Source: Streptomyces dengpaensis (GTDB lineage: Bacteria; Actinomycetota; Actinomycetes; Streptomycetales; Streptomycetaceae). From it: a stretch of DNA of 64,000 nt. Numbering within the stretch: the stretch's first letter is position 1; each line of letters starts with the position of its first letter. Below are positions 36,455-44,898 of the stretch, one piece after another. The notes below the pieces were generated by a model. The model saw only the letters and a list, made by a program, of their open reading frames with translations. It was not told the origin of the DNA and made no database searches. The position numbers were made by a program, and so were the translations under genes. The stretch is taken from positions 7,564,001-7,628,000 of the forward strand of contig NZ_CP026652.1 in the NCBI RefSeq assembly GCF_002946835.1, in the 5' to 3' direction.

Positions 36455-37656
36455 GCGGATTCCTGGCGGGGCTCTGTGTCGCCGTGCTCCCGTTGCTCGC
36501 CGCCGGGTTCTGGCTCGGCAGGCGCACCGCGCGGCCCGAGAGCCTCGGCGGGCTCGGCACGCCCGTCGAGCACGCCACCTTCCAGACCCTGCACACCGCC
36601 TCGCTCGCCGCGCCCCCGCTGCGCGCGGGCCTCACGGAGGAGACGGCGGGCCGCTCCGCACGCCGGCTGCGCACGCTGCTCGGCACGGACGCGCTGTGCC
36701 TCACCGACCAGGAGACGGTCCTCGTCTGGGACGGTGCCGGGGCACACCACCGAACCGAGATCATGGAACGGCTCGGCGGTCCCCTGGAGACCGGTCGCGG
36801 CGAGGCCTTCCGGCTCACGTGCGAGGAGCCGGACTGCCCGCTCCGCTGGGCCGTCGTCGCGCCGCTCACCGTCGACGACCGGGTGCACGGCGCGCTCGTC
36901 GCCTGCGCGCCCCGCGAGTCCGCCGTCCTCGTACGCGCCGCGGGCGAGGTCGCCCGCTGGGTCTCGGTCCAGCTGGAGCTCGCCGACCTCGACCAGTCCC
37001 GTACGCGTCTGATCGAGGCCGAGATCAAGGCACTGCGCGCACAGATATCACCGCACTTCATCTTCAACTCGCTCGCGGTGATCGCGTCGTTCGTCCGCAC
37101 CGACCCCGAGCGCGCCCGCGAACTGCTCCTGGAATTCTCCGACTTCACCCGCTACTCGTTCCGCCGGCACGGCGACTTCACCACCCTCGCCGACGAACTC
37201 CACGCCATCGACCACTACTTGGCCCTCGTCAGGGCCCGCTTCGGAGAGCGCCTCTCGGTCACGCTGCAGATCGCGCCCGAAGTACTGCCCGTCGCGCTGC
37301 CCTACCTCTGCCTCCAGCCCCTGGTGGAGAACGCCGTCAAACACGGTCTGGAGGGCAAGACCGACAAGAGCCACATCAGCATCACCGCGCAGGACGCGGG
37401 CGCCGAGGCCCTGGTCGTCATCGAGGACAACGGCGCCGGAATGGACCCCGACCGGCTGCGCCGCATCCTGGCCGGAGAGATCAGCCCCTCCGGCGGCATC
37501 GGGCTGTCCAACGTCGACGAACGCCTGCGCCAGGTCTACGGCGACGACCACGGCCTCGTCATCGAGACCGCTTTGGGGGCGGGCATGAAGATCACCGCCC
37601 GGCTGCCCAAGTACCAGCCGGGCGTGCACTCGGCGGGACGGCTGCCGAGGGAGTGA
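36451..37656 (+). CDS. LytS-type sensor histidine kinase
   Basis: A 401-residue kinase. One N-terminal helix (FLAGLCVAVLPLLAAGFWLG) anchors it. A GAF-like region follows at about 55-175. Then comes the His_kinase domain with His202 in RAQISPHFIFNSLAVIASFV and a HATPase_c domain with the N-box QPLVENAVKHGLEGK and G-box EDNGAGMDPDRL. It is the cognate partner of the LytTR regulator at the other end of the operon. As in E. coli BtsS/BtsR-type systems, it may sense a carboxylate and induce its uptake; this is inference. Confidence 0.92.
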   Translation: MSGFLAGLCVAVLPLLAAGFWLGRRTARPESLGGLGTPVEHATFQTLHTASLAAPPLRAGLTEETAGRSARRLRTLLGTDALCLTDQETVLVWDGAGAHHRTEIMERLGGPLETGRGEAFRLTCEEPDCPLRWAVVAPLTVDDRVHGALVACAPRESAVLVRAAGEVARWVSVQLELADLDQSRTRLIEAEIKALRAQISPHFIFNSLAVIASFVRTDPERARELLLEFSDFTRYSFRRHGDFTTLADELHAIDHYLALVRARFGERLSVTLQIAPEVLPVALPYLCLQPLVENAVKHGLEGKTDKSHISITAQDAGAEALVVIEDNGAGMDPDRLRRILAGEISPSGGIGLSNVDERLRQVYGDDHGLVIETALGAGMKITARLPKYQPGVHSAGRLPRE

Positions 37657-37659
37657 GCA

Positions 37660-37818
37660 TCAAGTGCTGCGCGAGGCCACCATCCCGAGCGTGATCAGGC
37701 CGAGTACGACCCAGCCGAACCACAGCCAGCCGTTGCTGCCGAGCGCCACCGTGTAGGCCGTCACCATGACGAGCCCACCTATGGTGATCGCCCCCATCGT
37801 CTTCGTCGAACCGGGCAT
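37660..37818 (-). CDS. small hypothetical membrane protein
   Basis: A 52-residue protein with two hydrophobic segments (MGAITIGGLVMVTAYTVALG and WLWFGWVVLGLITLGMVAS). GGAGGAGGG lies well placed before the ATG at 37818, which supports translation. It is convergent with the kinase gene (3-bp gap). I do not recognise the family; such small membrane proteins recur in Streptomyces. Confidence 0.65.
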   Translation of the reverse strand: MPGSTKTMGAITIGGLVMVTAYTVALGSNGWLWFGWVVLGLITLGMVASRST

Positions 37819-37911
37819 CGCAGCACCCTCCTCCAGGCGGGTCCGCGACGCGGGCCGTGGCCTTGGGCCCATTTTCACCCGGAGGGAGTCGATTCGCCAG
37901 GGCCGGGTGGC

Positions 37912-39945
37912 CTACTCGTTGTCCTCCGGCGGGCGTTGTCCCTGCTCAAGGCTGCAGACCACCAGGTAGTACCCCTTGGCCCACAGGCCTTTGCTGCGCA
38001 GGCCATGGCTCCAGTAGGTATCGGGACTGAGGTCGTAGCGCTCCGGCGGTGCGTCGATCGCGCACTGGTCGTTCGCCCGGGCCTCGGCGTCCTCGCCGGA
38101 CGCGTAGGACTTGAGGTGGGTGATCTCGACGACCTTTCCCCTGTGGTCCTTGTCGCACGCGACCAGCTCGAAGTGCGTACTGACGCGTGCGTCACCGCTC
38201 ACATGGCCGAGGCAGTCGCCGCGCTGCATCTGGGTCGCGTCCTCGAACGTCATCCCGTACGGGCGCAGGCCGCCCAGCGGGCCGTACACCGGGCCGTGCT
38301 TGCCCGCCAGCAGACACGCGACGGTGCCGCCGGCGGTGTCGAAGCCATCGCGGGTGGGCACGACGGCCATGCTCTTCACATTCCAGGCGAGCTTGTCCGC
38401 GGTGCTCTTGGTGCGCTCCTGACACTGGCGCGCGCCGTCGCGGCGGGCAGCCTCGTACGAGGGAGCCCGGTACATCTCCATCACCTGCGCGTCGGGGCGC
38501 CCGTCCTTGCACGTGGGATCCACCCGCAGACGCGGAACCTCCGCGGCGGTCCAGAGGGGCGGGGTGCCCAGGACGCAGTCGCCCTTGTCGAGCGGCTCGG
38601 AGAGCCCGACCGTGTCGCCGTACGGCAGATCCGGCTTCTGCGCCATCGCGTACCAGACGCCGCCTGCCGTCAGCCCCAGCGCGAGGGCCACCGCCGCCAG
38701 CGCCTGCAGGGCGCGCGGACGCCTGCGCCGTCGGCGGCCTCCGGGAACCGGTGTGGGACTGGGCTCCGGGGCGGGCGGCGCCCCGTACCCGGGCGGGCCG
38801 AAGCCCTGGCCCGGCGGTGGGGCGTAGGCGCCCGCGGCCTGCGCGGTCGGGGCGTACGGTCCTGCCGCCTGGGCGGTGGGGGTGTACGGGCCTGCCGCCT
38901 GGGCGGTCGGGGTGTACGGGCCTGCCGCCTGGGCGGTTGGGGTGTACGCGCCTGGTGTCGCGAAGCCCTGGTCCTGGGCCGGGCCGCCGGAGACGGGACC
39001 CGGAGCCCCGTCGGAGGTGACGAGCCGCGCCCAGGGCGGCTGCGAGCCCGTGTCGGCCTGGGTCGGGGGATGCGGCTCGGGCGTGATGATCCTGGCCAGC
39101 GCCGCGGCCGCGTCCTCCGCGGAGATCCGCCGGGCGGGATCCTTGACCAGCAGCGACTCGATGACCGGCCCCAGGGCTCCGGCGCGGCGTGGCGGCGGCG
39201 CCTCCTCCAGGACCACGGCGGTGATCGCGGCCAGATCGGTGTCGCGGTCGAACGGTCCGAAGCCCTCCACACCGAAATACAGGGTGCAGCCCAGCGAGAA
39301 CAGGTCCGCCGCCGCGGTCGGCGGCCCCCCGGTGGCCCGCTCCGGTGCCAGATAGCCGCCCGTCCCGACCAGCATGGACGTCATGGTCCAGCGGGTCTCG
39401 GGGGAGTCCGGCTGGACGGAGATGCCGTAGTCGGTGAGCAGGATCCGGGCGCCCGGCGTGCCCGTACGGTCCGGAGCGAGCAGGATGTTGGCGGGTTTGA
39501 CGTCCCGGTGCATGATGCCGCGCTCGTGGCCGGCGGTCAGGGCGTCGAGGACCGCGAGGCCCATCCGGGCGCACTCGTCGGGGGCCAACGGGCCGCGCCG
39601 GGCCAGCCAGGCACGCAGATCCTCCGCGCCCGCCACGTACTCCATCACGATCCACGGCAGGCCCTCGTGCTCCAGGACGTCGTGCACGGTCACCACGTGC
39701 GGGTGCCCGCGCAGCACCGCCGCGTGCCGCGCCTCGGCGCGGGCGCGCGCGATGCGGGACTCGTGTTCCTCACCGCCCCCCGGCGCATTGCGGAACCTGA
39801 TCTCCTTGAGCGCGACATCGCAGTCGAGCCGCTGGTCGTGGGCGAGCCACACATGACCCATCCCACCCGAGCCGACCTGGTCCAGCAGCCGATACCGGCC
39901 GGCGATGATCCGGCCCACTCCCGACTGCGGTGCTCCTGCTGCCAT
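37912..39945 (-). CDS. eukaryotic-type Ser/Thr protein kinase with extracytoplasmic domain
   Basis: A 677-residue membrane kinase. The kinase domain (about 15-280) has the G-loop GSGGMGHV (25-32), Lys47, the catalytic HRDVKPAN (146-153) and DYG (172-174) in place of DFG. A Pro/Ala/Thr-rich cytosolic linker with four 10-residue repeats (PYTPTAQAAG) precedes a basic stretch and one membrane helix (LQALAAVALALGLTAGGVWY). About 230 residues lie outside, with cysteines (KGDCVLG, VDPTCKDG, GDCLGHVSG) suggesting disulfides, but no PASTA domain. It is followed upstream by a PASTA-like lipoprotein gene on the same strand. Confidence 0.92.
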   Translation of the reverse strand: MAAGAPQSGVGRIIAGRYRLLDQVGSGGMGHVWLAHDQRLDCDVALKEIRFRNAPGGGEEHESRIARARAEARHAAVLRGHPHVVTVHDVLEHEGLPWIVMEYVAGAEDLRAWLARRGPLAPDECARMGLAVLDALTAGHERGIMHRDVKPANILLAPDRTGTPGARILLTDYGISVQPDSPETRWTMTSMLVGTGGYLAPERATGGPPTAAADLFSLGCTLYFGVEGFGPFDRDTDLAAITAVVLEEAPPPRRAGALGPVIESLLVKDPARRISAEDAAAALARIITPEPHPPTQADTGSQPPWARLVTSDGAPGPVSGGPAQDQGFATPGAYTPTAQAAGPYTPTAQAAGPYTPTAQAAGPYAPTAQAAGAYAPPPGQGFGPPGYGAPPAPEPSPTPVPGGRRRRRRPRALQALAAVALALGLTAGGVWYAMAQKPDLPYGDTVGLSEPLDKGDCVLGTPPLWTAAEVPRLRVDPTCKDGRPDAQVMEMYRAPSYEAARRDGARQCQERTKSTADKLAWNVKSMAVVPTRDGFDTAGGTVACLLAGKHGPVYGPLGGLRPYGMTFEDATQMQRGDCLGHVSGDARVSTHFELVACDKDHRGKVVEITHLKSYASGEDAEARANDQCAIDAPPERYDLSPDTYWSHGLRSKGLWAKGYYLVVCSLEQGQRPPEDNE
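38821..38950 (-). repeat. 30-bp in-frame tandem repeats in the kinase linker
   Basis: Four units of 30 bp at 38821, 38851, 38881 and 38911. The last two differ in one base and the first is the most diverged. They encode the 10-residue unit PYTPTAQAAG. Copy-number change would keep the frame and only alter linker length between the kinase domain and the membrane. Confidence 0.85.
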
Positions 39946-39984
39946 CCGGTTGCTCCCCGGGTTCTGCGCTGGTTCGTACGCGGA

Positions 39985-41664
39985 TCAGGACGTGCCTGCG
40001 GTGGGCCCACCGGAGTCGGTCGCGCCGGTCACCGTGGCGGACTCCGAGGGGGTGGCCGCTTCACTCGTCGAAGACTCGGGCGGAGAACCGTCCGCCGGAG
40101 GGGATGTATCGGTCCTGCCACCGCTGGTCCCTGGGGCGGTGGTGGTGCCGCCGTTTGTGCCGGGGGCGGTGGTGGTGCCGCCGTTTGTGCCGGGGGCGGT
40201 GGTGGTGCCGCCGTTTGTGCCGGGGGCGGTGGTGGTGCCGCCGTTTGTGCCGGGGGCGGTGGTGGTGCCGCCGTTTGTGCCGGGGGCGGTGGTGGTGCCG
40301 CCGTTTGTGCCGGGGGCGGTGGTGGTGCCGCCGTTTGTGCCGGGGGCGGTGGTGGTGCCGCCGTTTGTGTCCGGGGCGGTGGTGGTGCCGCCGTTCGCGC
40401 CCGGGTCGGTGGTGGTGCCGCCGTCCGTCCCCGGATCCGTAGACGTCCCCCCGTCCGTGCCCGGGTCAGTGGACGTCCCGCCATCCGTCCCCTTGCTCGA
40501 CTCACCCGGCCCCGTGGTCACTCCTCCCGAATCCGGCGGGGAAGAACTCTCGCCCCCGCTGCCGTCGTCGGACCGCACGAACAGGGTGACGGGCGCGCCC
40601 CACGCCAGCGTGGTGCCCTCCACGGGGTCGGAGGAGGTGACCGGGGCGTCGTCGGGCGGCAGGGAGTCGCCGTCGTACGCCATGGCAAGCCCCGCTTCGG
40701 TGAGGTTCCGCGTCGCCTCGGCGAACGTCATTCCGGTGACGGTTGGAACGGCGTGTTCCGTGCCCGTGTCGAAGGACTGGTCGTCACCGCCGACGCCGAG
40801 CTCGCGAGCGATCCCGTGATCGGGGTCGTAGACGTCGACAAGCTGGAGCCGGTCGATCCCGGGGTTCCCGGGCGGCGGCTCGACCATCACGATGTGGTTC
40901 TGCTGATAGCCGGACCACTTCTTGTTCCCGTCCTCGAACCGTACCGAGGTCTTATTGATGTTCACCTTGGACGGGACCAGTGGATTACCGCAGGAGCACT
41001 TGACGGCGGGCAGCCCCTGCTTGTCGACGAGAATGGCGATTCCGGCCTGCAACAAGGCGTCGAAGGGGACGGCCTTGCCGCTTTTGAACTCGTGATTCGT
41101 CACGAGAGTGTCGTGGCGCAGCACGACGGGTGTGAGTTGATCGATATACCCCGGGATGTCATCGACGTCGATATGCAGGACGCGTGCCCATTCCCGCGCC
41201 TTGGCGGAGTTCTTGGGATCCGTGAGGAATTCCTTCAACTGCGGGACGACACACGTGCCGGGCTTCGTCGAACCGCCGAACTCACCGGTGGGCCCCCCGG
41301 TCTCGTCCGCCCCCGGCGACCCGTTCCCCCCACCGGTCGACCCGTTGTCCCCACCCGTCGACCCGTCGCCGTCCTCCCCCGAAGAGCCGTTGTCGCCGCC
41401 CGGCGCACCCCCGTACAGCCCCGGACTGTTGCTGGCCTGCACCCCGCCGCTCGGCCGTGTCTCGGGGAGCTGGATGTCCTTGCCGAGCTTGCCGTCCTCC
41501 GTGAAGAACGGATTGGCCTGCGAAATCCCCGCGGCCACGGCACGCACTACGAACAACTGATCGGATTTACTGCACCCGCTGACGATCAATACGGAAACCA
41601 GCAGCAGAGCTATCCTTCGAGCCGCCGATATCCCAACCCTTTGCACAGACGCGCGAAATGTCAT
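39985..41664 (-). CDS. secreted lipoprotein with PASTA-like domain and repetitive tail (DUF6777-type)
   Basis: A 559-residue lipoprotein. The signal ends in the lipobox VSGC (IALLLVSVLIVSGCSKSDQ). A Gly/Ser/Asp linker, a conserved domain of about 190 residues (NPFFTEDGKLGKDIQLPE at its start, PGTCVVPQLKEFLTDPKNSA, CSCGNPLVPSKVNI) and a PASTA-like module (VPTVTGMTFAEATRNLTEAG) follow. The C-terminus is a TNGGTTTAPG-type repeat tail. The start at 41664 has GGGGGAG upstream. The repeats sit distal to the PASTA-like part, so it may reach through the cell wall. It is 39 bp upstream of the kinase gene and probably cotranscribed; joint sensing of wall fragments is inferred. Confidence 0.8.
   Translation of the reverse strand: MTFRASVQRVGISAARRIALLLVSVLIVSGCSKSDQLFVVRAVAAGISQANPFFTEDGKLGKDIQLPETRPSGGVQASNSPGLYGGAPGGDNGSSGEDGDGSTGGDNGSTGGGNGSPGADETGGPTGEFGGSTKPGTCVVPQLKEFLTDPKNSAKAREWARVLHIDVDDIPGYIDQLTPVVLRHDTLVTNHEFKSGKAVPFDALLQAGIAILVDKQGLPAVKCSCGNPLVPSKVNINKTSVRFEDGNKKWSGYQQNHIVMVEPPPGNPGIDRLQLVDVYDPDHGIARELGVGGDDQSFDTGTEHAVPTVTGMTFAEATRNLTEAGLAMAYDGDSLPPDDAPVTSSDPVEGTTLAWGAPVTLFVRSDDGSGGESSSPPDSGGVTTGPGESSKGTDGGTSTDPGTDGGTSTDPGTDGGTTTDPGANGGTTTAPDTNGGTTTAPGTNGGTTTAPGTNGGTTTAPGTNGGTTTAPGTNGGTTTAPGTNGGTTTAPGTNGGTTTAPGTNGGTTTAPGTSGGRTDTSPPADGSPPESSTSEAATPSESATVTGATDSGGPTAGTS
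40141..40500 (-). repeat. 30-bp tandem repeats in the lipoprotein tail
   Basis: Seven identical 30-bp units start at 40141 and run every 30 bp to 40350. A variant unit follows at 40351 and then four increasingly diverged units to about 40500. Identity is highest at the 3' end of the gene, so expansion is recent there. On the minus strand they encode TNGGTTTAPG. Confidence 0.93.
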
Positions 41665-41785
41665 GACCGCTCCCCCTGCGGTTTCCCCCGTGGCCCCTGC
41701 GGCCGGACAAGACCGGACGCCGGGCTTCGCATTCCATGCTACTGAATGGAAACGCCTTTCACGCAAGGCGAATAGAAAAGTTAAT

Positions 41786-42739
41786 TCAGCGGCCGCGTGC
41801 GTTGAGTGAGGCGAGATAGGCGTTGTACGCCTCGAGTTCCTTGTCGCCGTCGCGGTCCGCCGCCCGGTCCTTGCGCTTGGCCTGGCGCTGCTCGGATCCG
41901 TACCACTGGAAGAGCAGCGCGATCAGTACGAGGACGGAGGGAATCTCGCTGAACGCCCAGGCGATGCCGCCCGCCGCGCCCTGGTCCGCGAGCGCCTCGA
42001 TGCCGAGCGAGGCGGGCGGGTTCTCGTACGTCTCGACCATGGGCGTGGTCGCCATCATCAACGCGATGCCGAAGAACGCGTGGAACGGCATGCCCGCGAA
42101 CAGCTCCAGCATCCGCATCAGATACCCGGGACGGTGCGGACCCGGGTCGACGCCCATGATCGGCCAGAAGAAGACCAGTCCGACGGCGAGGAAGTGACAC
42201 ATCATCGCGACGTGCCCCACCTTGGAGCCCATCAGGAAGTCGAAGATCGGCGTGAAGTACAGCGCGTACAGGCTCGCGATGAACAGCGGGATCGTGAACA
42301 CCGGGTGCGTGATGATCCGCATGTACCGGCTGTGCAGGAACATCAGCAGCAGCTCACGGGGCCCCTTGCTGCCCCGGGTCGACGCGACCGGCAGCGCGCG
42401 CAGCGCCAGCGTGATCGGCGCGCCCAGCAGGATCAGGATCGGCGACAGCATGCTGATCACCATGTGCTGCACCATGTGCACGCTGAACATGACCATGCCG
42501 TAATCGTTCAGCTTGGTGCACATCACCAGCATCACGGTCAGCACACCGACGACGAAGGTGATGGTCCGGCCGACGGGCCAGTTGTCGCCGCGCCGCGCGA
42601 GCCGTACGACCCCCCAGCCGTACAGGCCGAGTCCCGCCAGACAGGCGATCAGGAAGAACGGGTCGGCGGACCATTCGAGCCCCCGTCCCAGCGTGAACGG
42701 CGGCAGATCCATCGTCATGCCGTGCCCGCTGTGATCCAT
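41786..42739 (-). CDS. ctaG: cytochrome c oxidase assembly protein (CtaG/Caa3 type)
   Basis: A 317-residue polytopic membrane protein with about seven helices. HMVQHMVISMLSPILILLGA, HSRYMRIITHPVFTIPLFIA and MRMLELFAGMPFHAFFGIAL match the Caa3_CtaG domain, which delivers copper to the oxidase CuB site. The N-terminal MDHSGHGMTMDLPPF is His/Met-rich and may bind copper. AGGAG precedes the start at 42739. No oxidase genes are adjacent. Confidence 0.92.
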   Translation of the reverse strand: MDHSGHGMTMDLPPFTLGRGLEWSADPFFLIACLAGLGLYGWGVVRLARRGDNWPVGRTITFVVGVLTVMLVMCTKLNDYGMVMFSVHMVQHMVISMLSPILILLGAPITLALRALPVASTRGSKGPRELLLMFLHSRYMRIITHPVFTIPLFIASLYALYFTPIFDFLMGSKVGHVAMMCHFLAVGLVFFWPIMGVDPGPHRPGYLMRMLELFAGMPFHAFFGIALMMATTPMVETYENPPASLGIEALADQGAAGGIAWAFSEIPSVLVLIALLFQWYGSEQRQAKRKDRAADRDGDKELEAYNAYLASLNARGR

Positions 42740-42791
42740 CCGCCGGCTCCTGTTTCGTACTGGTTGTGCGCTGTCTGTCCGCACCAGAGTA

Positions 42792-42829
42792 GAACTGCCC
42801 CCGGCCGCGCCTGCGACCGGGGGCAGTTC
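42792..42829 (-). terminator. terminator hairpin downstream of pfkA
   Basis: GAACTGCCCCCGG (42792-42804) pairs perfectly with CCGGGGGCAGTTC (42817-42829), a 13-bp stem with a 12-nt loop. It sits 31 bp after the pfkA stop and before the ctaG start, so it separates the two transcription units. Confidence 0.85.
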
Positions 42830-42859
42830 CAGCTACGTACGGATCCAGCCACGTACGGA

Positions 42860-43885
42860 TCAGAGCACGCACTCCGCTTCGGCGTACCGCTCATCAGGAA
42901 CCGTCTTCAGCGTCGCGACGGCCTCGGCGAGCGACACCATCACGATGTCGGTGCCCCGCAGCGCGGTCATCTTGCCGAACTCACCCCGGTGCACGGCCTC
43001 CACGGCGTGCCAGCCGAACCGGGTCGCGAGCACACGGTCGTACGCGGTCGGGGTCCCGCCCCGCTGGACGTGCCCGAGGATGACCGGCCGGGCTTCCTTG
43101 CCGAGACGCTCCTCCAGCTCCAGGGAGAGCTGCCGCGCGATGCCGGCGAAGCGCTCGTGCCCGTAGATGTCCTTGCCGCCCTCGTCGAACTCCATCGTGC
43201 CGGCACGGGGCTTGGCCCCCTCGGCGGCCACGACGATCGCGAACCGCTTGCCCGCCTCGAAGCGCTCGCCGACGCGCGCGGCCAACTCCTCGATGTCGAA
43301 GGGGCGTTCCGGTACGACGATGGCGTGGGCGCCCGCGGCCATGCCGGAGTGCAGCGCGATCCAGCCGGTGTGGCGGCCCATGACCTCCACGATCAGCACG
43401 CGCTGGTGGGACTCGGCGGTGGTCTTCAGCCGGTCCAGGGCCTCGGTGGCGACGCCGACGGCCGTGTCGAAGCCGAACGTCACGTCCGTGACGGCGATGT
43501 CGTTGTCGATGGTCTTCGGCACGCCGACGATCGGCAGGCCGCTGTCCGACAGGAGGCGGGCCGCCTTGAGCGTGCCCTCGCCGCCGATCGGGATGATCGC
43601 GTCGAGGCCCAGCTCCGCGACATGCCCCTTGGCCCGCTCCACACCGTCACGCAGATGCGCCGGCTGGACCCGGGAGGAGCCGAGCATGGTGCCGCCGCGG
43701 GCCAGGATGCCGGCCACCGCGTCGAGGTCGAGCTTGAGGTAGTCGCACTCCAGGAGGCCCTTCCAGCCGTCCCGGAAGCCGATGACCTCGTCGCCGTGGT
43801 CGACGACGGCACGGTGTACGACGGACCGGATGACGGCGTTCAGGCCGGGGCAGTCGCCGCCGGACGTGAGGACACCAATGCGCAT
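42860..43885 (-). CDS. pfkA: 6-phosphofructokinase
   Basis: A 341-residue glycolytic enzyme phosphorylating fructose-6-phosphate. TSGGDCPGLNAVIRSVV, GGEGT (101-105), PKTIDNDIAVTD and EVMGRHTGWIALHSGMAAGA are the active-site signatures. Gly104 is the residue linked to ATP use, while Lys124 (GVPKTIDND) is the residue seen in PPi-dependent enzymes; this mixed state is typical of actinobacterial ATP-dependent PFKs (family knowledge). Streptomyces has several pfkA paralogues. It is a single-gene unit. Confidence 0.95.
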   Translation of the reverse strand: MRIGVLTSGGDCPGLNAVIRSVVHRAVVDHGDEVIGFRDGWKGLLECDYLKLDLDAVAGILARGGTMLGSSRVQPAHLRDGVERAKGHVAELGLDAIIPIGGEGTLKAARLLSDSGLPIVGVPKTIDNDIAVTDVTFGFDTAVGVATEALDRLKTTAESHQRVLIVEVMGRHTGWIALHSGMAAGAHAIVVPERPFDIEELAARVGERFEAGKRFAIVVAAEGAKPRAGTMEFDEGGKDIYGHERFAGIARQLSLELEERLGKEARPVILGHVQRGGTPTAYDRVLATRFGWHAVEAVHRGEFGKMTALRGTDIVMVSLAEAVATLKTVPDERYAEAECVL

Positions 43886-44100
43886 AGCCCGGAATACCTT
43901 CTCAACGTGGGCCGAGACCGGACCGCGCTGTCCGGTGGGACACCGCCACCCTACCGGCGGCAGGGGGCGGGTCCGCATCGTACGTCCGCCTGCTGGACGC
44001 GCCCGCACGGGTGAGCGCCGCCCTTGTCAGACGGGCCCGCGCGGAGTCCCTGAGGAACCGTTTCCCAGGGACTCACGCGAGCCGCCGCGCGCCTGTGTTC

Positions 44101-44172
44101 ATGCAGGCTGCCGTGCGGCTGCACTTATGCAGGCTGCCGCGCGGTTGTGCTTACGCAGGCTGCTGCGCCGCC
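44101..44172. repeat. 26-bp tandem repeats at the 3' end of gatD
   Basis: Two units of 26 bp (44101-44126 and 44127-44152) and a partial third (44153-44172), each starting ATGCAGGCTG or ACGCAGGCTG. The third covers the last codons of gatD, so the tail of the gene has been copied downstream. No other function is seen in the 265-bp pfkA-gatD gap. Confidence 0.7.
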
Positions 44173-44879
44173 GCGATGCGCTCGTTGCGCAGCGCCTCGT
44201 ACCACCGGTCGTCGATCGGCGGCAGCGCGTTCACGTCCAGCGCCAGCTTCAGCAGCAGGTCCGCGATCAGCGGGTTGCGGGCGAGGACGGGCCCGTGCAT
44301 GTACGTACCGAAGACGGTGTCGTTGTACGCGCCCTCCGTGCCGTCGCCCGTGCCGTTGCCCCGGCCGAGCCGCACGTTCGCGAACGGGCGCGCCGTGGGG
44401 CCGAGATGGGTGACGCCCTGGTGGTTCTCGAAACCGGTCAGCGGGGGCAGGCCGAGGCGCGGGTCGATGTCCCCGAGGACGTCGCCGACGCACCGCTCGC
44501 CCTCGCCGCGCACCGAGACCACGTCGAGCAGGCCGAGGCCAGGCTCGCGCTGGCCGAGGTCGTTGATGAACTCGTGGCCGAGGATCTGGTAGCCGGCGCA
44601 GACCGAGAAGACGATCGCGCCGTTGCCGACCGCGCGCTGCAGACCGCCGTCGCGGCGCAGCCGCTCGGCCGCGAGCCGCTGCGGGCGGTCCTCGCCGCCG
44701 CCGATGAGATAGATGTCACCCGAAGTCGGGATCGGCTGGTCGCTGCGCACGTCGACGCGGGCCACGTCGAGGCCGCGCTGACGGGCCCGGCGCTCCACGA
44801 CCAGGGCGTTGCCCTGGTCGCCGTAGGTGCTCAGCAGGTCCGGGTAGATCCACACCAGACGCAGGCTGTTGTCGCTCAT
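44151..44879 (-). CDS. gatD: lipid II isoglutaminyl synthase glutaminase subunit
   Basis: A 242-residue class I glutamine amidotransferase. WIYPDLLSTYGDQGNALVVE starts the fold, the catalytic Cys is in IVFSVCAGYQILGHEF, and the His in FGTYMHGPVLARNP. With MurT it amidates D-Glu of lipid II to D-isoGln, which is needed for peptidoglycan cross-linking in actinobacteria. It starts 19 bp after murT with GGAGG upstream, so the two form an operon. Confidence 0.94.
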   Translation of the reverse strand: MSDNSLRLVWIYPDLLSTYGDQGNALVVERRARQRGLDVARVDVRSDQPIPTSGDIYLIGGGEDRPQRLAAERLRRDGGLQRAVGNGAIVFSVCAGYQILGHEFINDLGQREPGLGLLDVVSVRGEGERCVGDVLGDIDPRLGLPPLTGFENHQGVTHLGPTARPFANVRLGRGNGTGDGTEGAYNDTVFGTYMHGPVLARNPLIADLLLKLALDVNALPPIDDRWYEALRNERIAAAQQPA

Positions 44880-44898
44880 TCTCTTCGTCCTCCGTGGC

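Noticed and set aside
40141..40370. Regular 30-bp repeats that could be mistaken for a CRISPR array
   Set aside because: There are no unique spacers; the units are directly adjacent, keep the reading frame and encode TNGGTTTAPG in the lipoprotein tail.
39905..40819. Long open frame antisense to the lipoprotein gene, with VVVPPFVPGA repeats
   Set aside because: It is a by-product of the same 30-bp repeats and high GC; no ribosome binding site or recognisable domain, while the minus-strand gene has a lipobox and domains.
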